Shown here: positions 1 through 11,752 of the stretch, piece after piece
Layout: every line of letters begins with the position of its first letter
Numbering within the stretch: the first letter of the stretch is position 1
Source of the DNA: Takashimella koratensis
Taxonomy: Eukaryota; Basidiomycota; Tremellomycetes; Trichosporonales; Tetragoniomycetaceae
DNA length: 64,000 nt
Assembly (NCBI GenBank): GCA_003116875.1
Contig: BCKT01000002.1
Span: forward strand, 1,364,001 to 1,428,000
Direction: 5' to 3'
Position numbers and translations under genes: made by a program
Notes under the pieces: model-generated
Database searches by the model: none
What the model saw: the letters and a program-made list of their open reading frames with translations, nothing else
What the model was told of the DNA's origin: nothing

Positions 1-1450
1 TGATGCTGCTCCCAATCCCCTTGAAGCCGACTCCACGCCTCTCTACTCCCCGCTGCCGCCTCACCCACATCTCCCCCCTCATCCACCCGTAGCCTCCCGT
101 TGAACGCCATAAAGCTCTCATCATCAAACAAGTCGGTGTCGTCCATTGCACCGTCCTCCCATGCGGATCCGGATCCAGGGACAGATGTACGCATGGAGAT
201 TGCTTCTTCGATCGAGTTGGGAACACCACTGCGAATTTCGTCGCGATCATCGAAATGGACAGACTTGGCTCGTCGAGGGCCATCAGCCATGGTGATCGCG
301 TCTTGCTCATGGACTCCAGGGATAGCGCTAGTCGCGAATTGCTGGCTTCCTGCCGCACCAGTACCTAGGACACCACCTGTCGATCCACCGCCTAAGAAGT
401 CGGCCGCCCAATCGCCTTTGGCACGATGGACAAACCGCGCGCCCTCTCCAACCACCTCCTCTGCACCATCGGCGGGCAGTGAGACACCTTGAGGGTTCTC
501 CACCACCACGCTCCCGTCAGCTACTGACCGGATGAGGCTCATGAACTGCGAATTGGCGAGTTGTGGGTTATCGTCGATGATGGAGCGTTCGGATGCCAAG
601 CCGTTAAGGAGAGACTGGGCGGTGCGTGCGAGGACATCCGACGCTTGAGATCGCTCGGTATCGCTTGTTGGGTGTTGAGTGGTCGATGACTGGACAGGGG
701 AAGGGGCGACGTGCTGGTTTGGGCTGGGTTGGAAGAACGCATGGGGAGCGGTAAAGGTCTCTGGCACATTTGTCGGCCACGAATCGTAGTCCATCTGCGG
801 TGGAGGGTGAAATGACTGCGGGACTTGCCAAGGCGCCATCGGCATCTGCTGTGCCATTGGCCTGTACTGATATTGGTGTTGAAACCCCGCTGGGCCTGGG
901 TACGCCTGCATCTGCGGCTGCGGCTGAGGACTCGCGGTCCAACGGTGCTGTTCAAACTCTGCGTTCCATCCTGCATCCGCCCGACCCTTGCCTTTGCCCT
1001 TATCGCCCGCGAACCCGTTGGCCCAGCCCGCGTCGGCGAACTGGGGACGTTGAGTGGGCGTGGAGGCGTGAAGAGGAGGAGTGTGGAAGTGAGGCGGAGG
1101 ATGGAATTGTGGGGGAGTAGGGGCGAGATGGGCGCGGAGAGAGGAAAGGTCGAATGTGGGTGAGGCGGGGGCGGGCGGTTGGGTAGGTGGAGACAGCACA
1201 CGTCGGGGCTGGTACAAGAGTCAACTTGGTGCTTGAAAAGACGCACGCGAGAGCCGACTCACTTGACTTGGTCCAGCATGGGGCACGAATCGATCCTGCT
1301 TGGTCAGCTCCCGATCAGGAGAAAGGAACACGACATCGCTTCAAGGCTTACTTGCTGCACACCGTGGTCACGATCTAGACGATTAGACACGTCCTTGAGC
1401 GCGTTGGTCGGGCCGCACTCGACCCCGCCGCCGGAGAGGAAGAGGGACAT
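1..1450 (-). CDS. PEX5: Peroxisomal targeting signal receptor Pex5, N-terminal half (runs off the window start)
   Basis: Cytosolic receptor that binds PTS1 cargo and docks at the peroxisomal membrane. Exons read 1352-1450, 1263-1295 and 1208 down to base 1, joined in phase by GTAAGC/AG and GTGAGT/AG introns. The product starts MSLFLSGGGVEC, the typical Pex5 N-terminus, whose early Cys (here Cys12) is the ubiquitination site in the family. Exon 2 encodes DRFVPHAGPSQ. The rest is a Pro/Gln-rich disordered region with three WxxxF motifs (WANGF, WNAEF, WAADF), known in Pex5 as Pex14/Pex13-binding motifs, and a block reading LNGLASERSI. The C-terminal TPR domain that reads PTS1 lies outside the window. 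The start at 1450 is fixed by this conserved N-terminus. The 33-nt second exon is notable. Family assignment is secure; exon ends are hand-derived. Confidence 0.9.
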
Positions 1451-2156
1451 GGTTGGGATTGAGTGTGAGAGGAATGAAGAGGAGACAAAGTTGACCAGGT
1501 TGCGGCCGGGAGAAAAGTGACTTGGTAGCCGGGCTAGTGCAGAGTAATTTGGTAAACGGAGATTAGAAAGACTACCTTCCAGCGCCCAAGGCAGACTCAC
1601 GCAAAGACGAAGGCTTGTATGGGTGCCTCATAGTAAGCGTTGGGGTAAACAGGCAGCTCGCTCTCGCCCAAGCGTCTCAACTTGACATCTCTGCTCCGGG
1701 GCCACAGCCTCTGACTCGCTCCCCATGGTCGTCGAGGATGTTAGTCTCTTGGGTGTTTCATCACAGCCCACAATGTCATTATCCGATTTTCGAACTCACT
1801 GTATGACCGATATATTGCATGTGACAGCACTTGAGACTGATCATTCATCCGAGACTCTCTCTAGGCGGCCAGAAACACCTTGCGACAACCACCTCCCTTC
1901 CCCCAGCTCCCGAAATGCTCTCTTCCTACCCACCCAGCCAGCAGCTCATAAGCCCCTCGTGTGGCTACTGTATGTGGCACTTATGGCGAGCTCAGTCCTT
2001 CCGAAGCCGCAGCCACTTCAGCAGAGGTCGGCGACCCCACTGGGCTCAAGGGTTTGCCGTCGATAAAGGATGTATGCAGCAATTCGAGATAAAACCTGCC
2101 CAGGGGGGTAGGAGGGCTAGGAAAAGGCAGGTCAAGGGGAAGGGGATTGGAGAGGG

Positions 2157-2164
2157 TATAAAAG
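2157..2164 (+). promoter_or_regulatory. TATA box (TATAAAAG) upstream of orphan gene A
   Basis: A consensus TATAAAAG lies about 480 bp (plus the unknown gap length) before the ATG at 2648. The microsatellite and gap lie between them, so a long 5' leader or an upstream non-coding exon is possible. Assignment to gene A rests on strand and position only. Confidence 0.4.
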
Positions 2165-2288
2165 CTGCACGCCCCCCCCCGAATTCTGATGTTGTATCAT
2201 TCACCATCGATTGATCCTGCACTGCTGGCAAGGTCTTCGACTACGACCACACATCCAATCCCCCACACATCCAATCCCACCCCCCCCC

Positions 2289-2388
2289 NNNNNNNNNNNN
2301 NNNNNNNNNNNNNNNNNNNNNNNNNNNNNNNNNNNNNNNNNNNNNNNNNNNNNNNNNNNNNNNNNNNNNNNNNNNNNNNNNNNNNNNN
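2289..2388. other. Assembly gap of exactly 100 N
   Basis: Exactly 100 undefined bases, the usual placeholder for a gap of unknown size. It is flanked by a C8 run on the left and (AC)46 on the right, so the assembly probably stopped inside simple repeats. Confidence 0.98.

Positions 2389-2480
<92 letters not shown>
2389..2480. repeat. (AC)46 dinucleotide microsatellite
   Basis: A perfect AC repeat of 92 bases begins at the edge of the N gap. The true array may extend into the gap. Confidence 0.97.
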
Positions 2481-2482
<2 letters not shown>

Positions 2483-2511
2483 CTACTCTCAGCTCGCCTC
2501 ACCTCACCGCA

Positions 2512-2546
2512 CCTCGCCTCGCCTCGCCTCGCCTCGCCTCGCCTCG
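2512..2546. repeat. CCTCG pentanucleotide tandem repeat, 7 copies
   Basis: Seven perfect CCTCG units lie 32 bases after the AC array and 102 bases before the gene A start codon, probably in its 5' leader. Confidence 0.93.
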
Positions 2547-2647
2547 CCTTTCGCTCGGACGCCCAACCGCCTGTACACGACCACGACCAAATCGCCTACA
2601 TCAACGCCGCCGAATCTCTTGGAACTGCGCGGAACTTTCGATACAAG

Positions 2648-3925
2648 ATGGACAGTGCCACTTGGAATGAGAACCAGTTTATTTTCGACATCGCAAGGCG
2701 CTTGCTTAGCCAGGGACCAAGTAGCCTCACTTTCGAAGGCCGTGCAATCAGGTGTACCGGCGAAATTCAGTGCATCTCCAAAGAAACGGTCAAAAAAAGC
2801 GAGGTCGAACAAAAAAAGGAAAGGGTCGAACAAAGTACCGAACTCATGGACGACGAGTACAGCGAGATCCTTCTCGCGTTGCCCCCATTACTTGTCACCT
2901 ATCGGGACAGGAAAATCAGCATTTCTTTCTCTCCGACTTCGAAAGCGGGGGACACCGTCATGGTTCTCAATGCCAACCTTGACGAATTCGAGGGGCTCCG
3001 AACGAAAGCTTATCCAAGCAAGGCTTACACGCCGTTCGATATGTAATGTCAGAGCGTGGACGAGCATACCAATCACCACACTTGTGAACTCAAGCCCCCG
3101 GAAAACGGATTTCAGCTTGTTCGTTTCCATCCTGAACTTTACGCCAACATGATCGACAGCATCGACCGCGAGCTTGCCCAAATGGACCGAGAGCAACCCG
3201 GCTCCTTTGCTATGGACTTGGAGTCTTTTGGCCGTCCTTCGACAGAATGCCCGCGTGCGAAGCGCAATGTCCTCGTGCCCAAGTCCATCCGAGTTCATCG
3301 TATCATCGTGATGCCGAACAAAGACAGCGAACCCACACCTGAGCCAGGAAAAAGTGTCGATCGCGAAACGCTTTGGAAGCTTCGAGTGACAAGACATCTC
3401 AATGTTCCCCCCGATCTTTTCACCGCCTTCACTCTCCTGAAGGCAAACGCGACAGTCTCTACAAACAAAAAGCTCGAATTCAAAGATCAAGAGGACGAGA
3501 ATTCCTTTCGCATCTCCTTTCCCAGAGACCTGCACGTCACCCTACTCAGCAGGAACAAAGGGTTTTGTATCCAAATCTCCAGCATTAGTGTGAATAAAAC
3601 TCAAGAACGAGAGGGTTCCACGGGATATCAACTCTCGCTCAACTTTGGTCAAGTACCCTGTATCCCCTTGAACGATCTCACGATCATGGGAGACCCGTTC
3701 ATTCCTGGGAACTTTCTCATCTATCGCTTATCGGAGCTCGACTACTCGTTGTGGACAGAATTCCCATACGAAGCCCAGGTGGAGATCCAGGGCTTTGCAG
3801 CGCGCAGTGGTATCCCCACTTCCGAATGGCGTTACAGAGTCAAGATGAAAAGTGTCGTCACCCGTGCATCGGTCTGTGTTCGTAATATATGGCGAGACGG
3901 GTTCTGCAACTTCACGATCGACTGA
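2648..3925 (+). CDS. Orphan gene A (A-E family), interrupted by an in-frame TAA
   Basis: I recognise no characterised domain. The ATG at 2648 opens a frame that stays open to 3925 except for a single TAA at 3044-3046 (codon 133). The frame does not change across the stop, so this is a nonsense-mutated copy, two adjacent genes, or a gene with an intron. One in-phase intron is possible at 3043-3159 (GTAATG ... GACAG), which would remove the stop. The first part (FIFDIARRLLSQ, then SSLTFEG) resembles the N-terminal block of gene C (LAEFTEFCTQA, then SVIFEG). The C-terminal part (QVEIQGFAARSGIPTSEWR) resembles the R-x-x-DGW block of D and E. It sits alone between PEX5 and CHO2, 24 kb from its relatives. 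No signal peptide or membrane segment is visible. Confidence 0.5.
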
Positions 3926-4128
3926 GGGCAAATTCGGCGCACACGACCTTTCCGGATCGACGTGTTACGTAAGCGTCACGGTGTCACACGACCCTTCCCT
4001 TGGCTGACGACCCCTTAGCGGTGCTACCAGCGTATTCCACCGATCGACCCTTGACCCCCCCCTTCAACGTTATCTCATCCTTCACATCCACCTACATCCC
4101 CTTGGCCCCCCCTTCGTCTGACCGGACC

Positions 4129-7100
4129 ATGAAACCGACCGACGCTGACCCGGGTGTCCTCGCTGACCCCATCGACCTGGCCACCACCCCTACCACCGCA
4201 ACTACCAACACCAAGGTCTCGACCCCAACGACGACGTCTGATACCGCTTCGACGATCAGGCAACGTAAACCCCTTGCTCATGTTCGGGCCGACTCGTACA
4301 CCGCCGACGACGAGGGTCATCCGGATGCTCTAGGGCTCACGGATGAGGACTCAACCTCTGAGGGAAAGGGCGAGAAAGAGGGCGTGACCTGGGGCAAGAC
4401 CCCGGCGGGAGTCGGTGAGTCCTCCTTATCTCTCCTATCACAACCTAACTCTCACCTCTTACTCACGTCTTCAACTCTCTAGTCTTCCGTGTCCCCCAGA
4501 CGCACTCGTTTGTCCACACCCTCACGACCACATTCACCTGCTCCTCTCTGACTCGATGGACGACCTGCTCCCTCCTTGCCCAGCCTGTGCTCTTCTTCCT
4601 CCTCGCCTCGCACCCGACCGTGCGCTCGGTCTTCTTCCTGCTCTACTTTGCCTTCTGGCGCGGGACCTACGATTTCGGCTTTGCTTGGATGCTTCGTAAA
4701 CAGAGCGAGAAGAAATGGATTGTCCGTACCTTGCGCAAGTGGGGGTGGCTCGACGTTGACCGTGCGACCTCGACCGGCGGGGAAGACGGACTTGTTTGGG
4801 CTAAATGGTGGCGCCGTGAACTCGAGATGAAGATGGGAGAAGGGTACACCTGGGCTTCTATGCCGGCAGAGTACAACTCGTGGTTGATCTTTCGTCAACT
4901 TGTCGACATTGTCCTTCTCAACGACTTTACCTCGTACTCCCTCTTCGCTTGGTCAAACTTGCACTTCCCGGAGAACCACTCGGCGGTGATGCACATCCTG
5001 CGTTGGACCCTCGGATGGTGCCTCATCTTCTTCAACCTCTGGGTCAAGATCGACGCGCATAGGGTCGTCAAGGACTATGCGTGGTACTGGGGTGACGCGT
5101 TCTGGTTGATGGTCATGCAGCATGATTTGGTCTTTGATGGCGTGTACGAGATCGCACCGCACCCAATGTACTCGGTCGGTTACGCGGGCTACTACGGCTT
5201 GTCCATGGGTGAGTGCTTGGCTCTGGAGTTGTCCGACGGAGAGCCCACCGCTAACAATCTCACAGTTGTTGGGTCTTACACCGTATTCTTCTGCTCCCTC
5301 GCCGCCCACGCCGCCCAATTCGCGTTCCTCTTGTGGTTCGAGAACCCTCGTAAGTTATGACAGCTGAATAAAACGTCCCAACGAGCTGACAAAATCAGAC
5401 ATCGAGCGTACTTATGGTGGTGCCAAGAAGCCTCTGGCCGCTCGTGTTGTCCTCGACCATCCGGAAGACGCCTCGAGCCCGTCCGTCCCCGAGAACGCCA
5501 TCGCCGGTGACTCGGCTTTCTCTGTCATCCAAGGCGCGCCCGAACTCTCTACTCCCGCAGCCACCGAAGGTTAGTTCCCTCCTTCTCAATATCGTTGTCC
5601 CTGTTTTCTCATGACTCGGCTCACACATCGCAGGTGAAAGCGAGACCGACCCAGAACTCCCGGAACCTCCCTTCTCCGATGCCGCCGAAGACGCTCGTCG
5701 CCTTCGTTCCAACAGTTCCTTCAGCGCCGTCTCGGCCACGCCTACTTCGTTCACCGACCAGGAGGTGTTTGGACGTACGAGGCGTGCGAAGAGTATCTCC
5801 ATGCACGACCTAACTAACCGGTTCTTCCGCAAGCCCGTTGTTGTCTTGGCCAACCTCGACGCTTTCAGGTGAGCACAGACCAGCAAAACTACTGCTCTGC
5901 TATTGCCTCTTCGCTTTGTATCATCGCTGACCTCCGTCCAGGGCGTCCGACTTTGCACTCGTCGTTCTCGTCGGATACGCACTCGCCTCCTTGGTTCCTG
6001 CCTTGCCCTACAAAGTCGGCCTCACCGCACACTTCCTCCACGCAGTGTGCTGGCGTCTTTTCCACTCCTTCGGCCTCGGCCTTCTCCTCCGTGCTCAGTC
6101 CAAGTCCAAGTGGCTGGTCAGGCATTACCTCAAGCACTACCATTACCCTGGCGAAGATGAGCGGGACGACGACGGAGAGGCGAATGAGAGTGTGGTGAAG
6201 CGTGCAACAGAGGAGGCGTTTAAGAATTGGCAGGTTGGATACAATATCAGCTTGGTCATGACTTATGGTCAGTTCTGAACCACGATCCGTCAGAGGACAT
6301 AGCTGACGCATTTGCAGTTTCTTTCGCTGGACTCGCTTGGAAGACGTACCATTTGCCGATGGACTGGACCGTTAGCGGTACCATTCTCCGTCACGTCCTT
6401 GGACTCGTGAGTGGCTTCCTTGATCCAAGACCTAGCCTGACCACCTTCAGCTCCTCGTCGCGCTTCACATCTGGTCCGCTGTCTCGAGCTACGAAGTCCT
6501 CGGAGAGTTTGGTACGTCCCCCTCTCTTCCCCTCTCGTCTCGTCCTACTGACCAACGGTCTTCTCTAGGCTGGCTCTACTCGGACTTTTTCCTCGTGCAG
6601 CACCTTCCTTCGCGCCTCGCTTACACTGGGATCTATCGGTTCTTGAACAACCCGGAGCGCAGTATGGGTGGAGCGGCGTTCCTCGGTCTTTCATTGATCA
6701 GCAACAGCAGGCTCGTCTTCACCCTCGCTGTTGTTTCACACTTGTCGCATTGGTGGTTCCTCTCTCTCGTCGAGCGGTGAGTCGAAGCTTCGTAGTCGTT
6801 GTCTTTGGAACCAGAAGCTGAGACTGACATGCCATTGTCAGACCCCATATGGAGCGCTTGTACGGGAGCAGACTCCGCAAGGACGGCGGATTGACCAAAA
6901 CGCTCAAATCGGTTGCGGATAAGACACTCGTGGACAAGGCTGGCAGACACGCTCCCGAGATCCGCCGCGTGGTTCAGGAAGTCCGCGGATCGCTTGGAAA
7001 AGTTGAGGAGCGAGTCTCTGAGGCCGTCGAAGAGTTTCTTGACCACGGTACGTTTGTCCTCAGTTGTTGTCGATGAGTAAGCGGGATAGCAACTGACTCC

Positions 7101-8143
7101 ATGGGTACCTCAGCCCGCCCGATGTTCTCTGAAGTCGTCAACGACACCAAGATCCTACTCCAGCAGTCTCGCGAGAGGCTGATCATTACCCGCCTTGCCT
7201 CTGACATCTCCTCGTACGATACCTCACGCTACTCTATCACTCTCGCATCGTCCTCTTCGGGCCCTACCGTTCCGGTGTACCGTGTTGGCCAGCCTATCCG
7301 GGTCTCTTGGACTGCTCCACCCAATCACTCGCGAAAGGACTGGATCGGGATCTACCGCTTGGGCTCGTGCAAGTCTCAGCTCGTGACACGGATCTCCTCG
7401 GTCGGCAAGTGGGTCCCGATCTATGAAGAAGAGTACGATGGAGAAGTACCTGTACCGACTGCTTCGGAGAGTGGAGCGACAGGTGCAGATGCGGGCGAGG
7501 TTTGGTTCAAGGGGGATCAGTTGCCTTGGGCACCGGGGCAGTATGAGATAAGGTATCACCATGATGGGAAACATAACGTCATGAGTCGGATCGCCCCGAT
7601 CGAGATTGTCGGTGAGTCAGCTAGGAAATGATCTGTCAGTTAGGGTTTATAGCTAACGCTCTTTGTCCAGTCAACAAGCCCATGGACAACTCTTTCAAGA
7701 GCGTGCATGACACCGTGCTCGATATCGTCTGCTTGTCGCTCGATTCCGACCCGACCCTCGTTCCGCCTTCCACGAAGCTGCTCACTGCCCAATCGGCCTC
7801 TGACCTCGGGGGCAGTCTCGACCCAACCTCTCCTTCGTCCCCTCCTACCGCCGTAACCGAGCTAGGTAACCCCCGTAGCGATCGTAGCGGGAGCACCAGC
7901 GCCAGTCGCAGTGGGAGCAGTGGATTCGCCAATCTTGCCCAAACAGCAGACCAGCTCGTCGATCCAGATGATTTCGTGATCATGGATGAAAAACAAGCAA
8001 AAAGGATATCAATACTATGTGCACAAGCATTCGGGGTGGAAGTAGCTAGTGAAGTGGTCATTGCCGAACCGAATGTGACGACGCTCACGAGGAGGGTGAT
8101 GGGTGCGAAGAGTCTGAGAGAGGTTAGGGAGACGGTTACGTGA
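4129..8143 (+). CDS. CHO2: Phosphatidylethanolamine N-methyltransferase Cho2
   Basis: Integral ER-membrane enzyme for the first SAM-dependent methylation of phosphatidylethanolamine on the way to phosphatidylcholine. Twelve exons join in phase: 4129-4414, 4483-5208, 5266-5349, 5399-5569, 5634-5868, 5942-6267, 6318-6406, 6451-6511, 6569-6776, 6842-7047, 7114-7611 and 7671-8143. The protein has a polar N-terminus, then membrane segments with family blocks such as FWRGTYDFGFAWML, WVKIDAHRVVKDYAWYWGD, APHPMYSVGYAGYYG and FENPHIERTYGG. A second membrane block has HAVCWRLFHSFGLG and SSYEVLGEFGWLYSD. The C-terminal beta-rich part reads VGQPIRVSWTAP and KDWIGIYRLG, as in fungal Cho2. Both methyltransferase-like halves are present, so it is full length. 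The start is the first in-frame ATG in good context (GGACCATGA). Identity is very secure. Confidence 0.95.
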
Positions 8144-8785
8144 AGCGAGAGTGGACGGTAGTTGGGTGGGGATAGAGCCAGGGATCGGAGGGGGGAATGG
8201 GTCGGGGAAGGCGGGAGAGAAGAGGCCGGAGAGATGATGAGTGTGAGCAAGGAGGGGTAGGATAGATGAGAGGGAAGAGGGACGATGAAAGGGCGGAGTT
8301 AGCAGTGGGCGCAGATCAGAGTGGGTGCTGAGGAGGAGCAGGCGGAAAGCGGATGATCAAGATGTGATCTGACCGGACGACGTATTTGAGTAAACAGTGG
8401 TAGTGTCAGTATCGCATCCGATCAGTATCTACACCTCTCAATGCACAGAAGTCAAATGTCCACTTGCATTGGAGTAACAGTTAGGAACCAGGCAAAGTGA
8501 ACAGAGCGAAGACGTGAAATGGATCATGCCAGAAAGTGTCCGTAGGTCGATTGGTGTACAAAGAGAACGATGCGTGGGAAATGAGAAATGAGAAACGAGG
8601 GCGGAGGTCGTGAGGGTCATCTAAAGCGTGGGGACATGGTTACAGCGAAGGAAAAGAGGTGGTGGAAATGTCGAGCCTGGGAGAGTACAGTGGTTTGAGT
8701 CGACTCCACGAGGAAGGAATTCGTCACGGACGAGAGCGGAAAGAGGAGAGTACGGGTGACAGCGAGAGGTGAGTGTCCCATCGGG
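8144..8785. other. Convergent 3' region, nothing recognisable
   Basis: About 640 bp between the convergent CHO2 and DUF7137-type genes. It is purine-rich on the + strand. I see no credible ORF, structured RNA or repeat. Confidence 0.6.
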
Positions 8786-9733
8786 TCATCGGCGCAGGAC
8801 GGTGATAGTCGTTAAGAGGATGATGAAGAGTGAGGTCACAATTGAGAGCGCGGCAGGTTCGGCGAATCGGTATGCTGCTGAACAGGTCGTGCATGTCCAT
8901 CCGCCTAGAATATGCGTCAGTCTCTTTCTTCACTTTGGGTATGCTATCCGACCACTGAGCTACTCTTTGTCATGCTCAGAGGGACAACAGCGTCCAGTGC
9001 GGACACCACCTCCCCTATGAACCCGGAAGAGCGAGGCACTCGTTACTCACTTGAGATCGGGGTATACGATTGAGGTCGATACAGTGCGAATTCCAATCCA
9101 CTATACGGACTCAAGTATCCTCCCTTGACCGTGGCCGATGGTCCCCTCTCGTCCCATATCTTGAGTACATACGTGGCCTCCGCCAACGCGGTCTGACCCG
9201 GCAACTGTTCCCATTGCCAAGGGTTCCATACGACGCCCGTCGCGTTCCCGGAGACAACGTTGTATGGTGAAGTAGTAGGCCCGACCGAGTAGGTGTTGCC
9301 GTTCGCGCTGCATGAAGCGATCACCGTGAGGTTTCTGGGCTGCACACTGGGTTGGGTCAGCATGGGAGTGAAGAGTGGGAGAAAGAGATGCTGAGGAGGG
9401 GGAGGGGGCAGCTTTCGTTCAAAGGATTACAAAACAACACACGACCCGTGGGAAATAACTGAACAGGTTGAATGAAGAGGATGATATGTACTGGATGACT
9501 CACTAAAGACTTGTGAGGTTCCAACCAAACGTGATATAGTCATCCGATGCAATCTTGTAGAAACTCGTACTTCCAGTTGTTGGCGGTTGAGTCATAGTGA
9601 CACCCCCCGCGGCGGCAGTGCCGGGGATCGAGACGGTGGTGGATGCGTTGACGCTGGCGCTTCCGCTTCCGCTCGCTGATCCTGATCGGGACGCCGAGCC
9701 GGAGACGGTGACGGTGGAGACGGAGGATGACAT
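8786..9733 (-). CDS. DUF7137-type fungal protein with C-terminal membrane anchor
   Basis: Three exons: 9504-9733, 9051-9346 and 8786-8904, joined in phase. The N-terminus is a Ser/Thr/Gly-rich linker. A beta-rich domain follows, with YITFGWNLTSLYV, GNTYSVGPT, VVWNPWQWEQ, TYVLKIWDERGP and GLEFALYRPQSYTP, then a Cys motif (WTCTTC), a single hydrophobic helix (LSIVTSLFIILLTTI) and a short basic tail ending RR. This arrangement matches the fungal family called DUF7137, whose function is unknown to me. The ATG at 9733 has a strong context (ACCATGT). No classical signal peptide follows it, so either insertion uses the C-terminal helix alone or an upstream exon was missed. Family recognition is from memory of the motif pattern. 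Confidence 0.75.
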
Positions 9734-10495
9734 GGTGGGTAGAGGTGAAGGGGGTTGGGGTGGGTGAGAGAAGAAAGAGAGGAAGAAACGAAAGAGTGAG
9801 AACGAGAATAGCACGAGATCGGTTGTATGGTGCGGTATTCAAACGCACGAGGGGCTGTGCTTGGGCCGTTCCGAAACGTGGGGAAACCTCTCCATCCAGT
9901 TACGTATTCCCTGCCTACCGTAGAGCACTCCTTGCGGCTCCTATACATAGACGACATGGATACATGCTGCATGGTCAGCTCAGTGAGGGCCACTCTGGTA
10001 TCTCTGTGGTTCCTATCTTATGACCATGCATGCATCGTCTACCAGCAGTAACCCAGGCTCAGAGGCCCCAGTACAACCATTATCACAATCACAGATGAAA
10101 CAAGAAACGTCGTAAGCTTTGGGATTCCGGCAAGAGAGACAAGGCAATAATTGCCACGTATTAAAATGCCCCGTTTGGGATTCCAGGCGCCTATTTCTTC
10201 CTCACCCGTGCAGTAAACCTGTCTCTAACCCTAGATAGGCCCGCACCAACCTCCACTTGGTGACTGTACTCGTCCCAGTCACGCGATGGCGTCAGTCCTG
10301 TCATCGATCCACCTCTCGATTCCCATATAACCCTCATCTCCTCGCCACCCCTTACCTCTTACCCACACCCACCCTCTCACCATTCGTTCACCTACCTCCT
10401 CAGCACTAGTCACCACCGCGACCCTCTCTCTCGTCGCGCTCGCCGTCTCCATCTTCATCGCGACCACCGCAACCACCGCCCCCCAGGGCCCGCTC
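9734..10495. other. Divergent promoter region, DUF7137-type gene / methionine sulfoxide reductase
   Basis: About 760 bp between divergent start codons. Local A/T-richer stretches occur around 10080-10190. The last 200 bp before the reductase ATG are pyrimidine-rich, typical of fungal 5' leaders. No ORF worth calling. Confidence 0.5.
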
Positions 10496-11442
10496 ATGAA
10501 CATCCTCCGCTCCTTCATCTCCGCTCCGTTCCACTCGTCTGCTTCTCGTGCAGCTATGGCTGGACCAAAGACCCCACCCGCGCCGACGGTCCCGACGGCT
10601 ATCAAGAGCCGAGAAGAGGCTACCCCGGGAGAAGGGCGTGAGTAGCTTGCCGACGAGAGATTCGTTCTGGAGCTGACTAGTGATACAGTCGAAGTGGCGA
10701 CATTTGCCTCAGGTTGCTTTGTAAGTAACTCATGCTGTAGTATCATATGAGGAAAGTGTCAGTGCTGCGACTAAATCTAACAGTGGGGTACCGAGCACCT
10801 CTTCTCAAAACACTTTGCCCACTTGCCCAACTTCTCTGCCATCGTTGGCTATACCGGCGGTCAAGATGGCGCTTCTGACCCAAGTAGGTACTCTCGCTAC
10901 TCTAAATTGATCGACACTGACCCATTTCTTCTCCTCAAGCCTACCGCCAAGTCTGCACGGGGTCGACAGGCCACGCTGAGGCGGTTCGGTTGACGTATCA
11001 GAAGGGATCGGTCGGGTATGGCGAGCTCGTCGAGTTCTTCTACAGGACTCACGACCCGACCACCAAGGACCGTCAAGGCCCTGATCGCGGTACCCGTGAG
11101 TTCAAATCGACCGCGGAGGGATTCCCTTTAGAGCTCGGCTAACCCCGTCAGAGTACCGCTCGGCCATCTTCTACCATACCCCGGAGCAGAAAGAGGTCGC
11201 GGAGAAAGTCACCGCCGAGGTGCAGGAAAAGTATCTCAAGGGGAAACCTATCGCGACTGAGATCACCCCAGCGGGCAAGTGGTACAACGCCGAGGACTAC
11301 CACCAGCAATACTGTAAGTTGCGGCTTGGGAAGGGAAGCTAGCTGGGCTTAGTCAGGAGGTTGTGGTTTGTGGCTGACAATGATTGCAGTGGACAACAAC
11401 CCGGGCGGCTACGAGTGCCCGACGCACATGTTCTACTGGTGA
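10496..11442 (+). CDS. MXR1: Peptide methionine (S)-S-oxide reductase (MsrA)
   Basis: Repairs methionine-S-sulfoxide in proteins using thioredoxin. Six exons in phase: 10496-10637, 10689-10720, 10784-10883, 10940-11095, 11152-11313 and 11390-11442. The catalytic motif GCFWGTEH is split by an intron between Phe and Trp. Other family blocks are [44 protein letters not shown] and the C-terminal [10 protein letters not shown] with a likely resolving Cys. The first ATG gives an N-terminus rich in Arg, Ser and Ala and poor in acids ([19 protein letters not shown]), which looks like a mitochondrial presequence. A second in-frame ATG (MAGPKTPP) follows 20 residues later and would give a cytosolic form. 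An AATAAA lies about 57 nt after the stop. Confidence 0.95.
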
Positions 11443-11498
11443 TTGCGAAGAGAGGGAGCGTGAGGCAGCTCTGCACTCGCTCTACGTGCTCAAAAACA

Positions 11499-11504
11499 AA
11501 TAAA
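11499..11504 (+). terminator. AATAAA polyadenylation-type signal after MsrA
   Basis: A canonical AATAAA lies 57 nt after the MsrA stop codon. The 310-bp interval to the next start codon holds little else besides A-rich runs near 11630-11660. Confidence 0.5.
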
Positions 11505-11752
11505 GCATTGCCGTTTTGTATCTGTCAAGAGAAGCCAGCTAGCATGGAAGCATGTATGCGATTAGATATGCATCGATCGGTGTCCTCCGACGCACGTGTT
11601 TCACAGTGGCTTTTTTACCCTGGCGCCGCAAAAAAAATAAAAAGTCGCAAAAATCAAAACACCACGTCGCCTGTCTCTTGCTTGCTCTGTTCACTCATCC
11701 ATTCTCTTACTCTTGACGGTCTTCACCCGAAGCGGCGAGCACGAGCAGCACG

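Larger units (their letters stand above)
1451..2647. other. Intergenic region between PEX5 and orphan gene A
   Basis: Divergent interval of about 1.2 kb serving as promoter space for PEX5 (-) and gene A (+). It holds a TATAAAAG box, the tandem phrase CACATCCAATCCC (about 2252-2279), a C8 run, an assembly gap, an (AC)n microsatellite and a CCTCG minisatellite. Long open frames crossing the repeats translate to poly-Thr/His or poly-Cys/Val and are not credible genes. Confidence 0.7.

Noticed and set aside
2189..3046. Long + frame running through the N gap and AC repeat into gene A
   Set aside because: The N-terminal half is poly-Thr/His encoded by the microsatellite and unknown bases; the gene is started at the ATG at 2648 instead.
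8941..8965. Reverse-strand AGTAGCTCAGTGGTCGGATAG resembling a tRNA D-arm
   Set aside because: It lies in an intron of the DUF7137-type gene and has no acceptor stem partner or B-box downstream.
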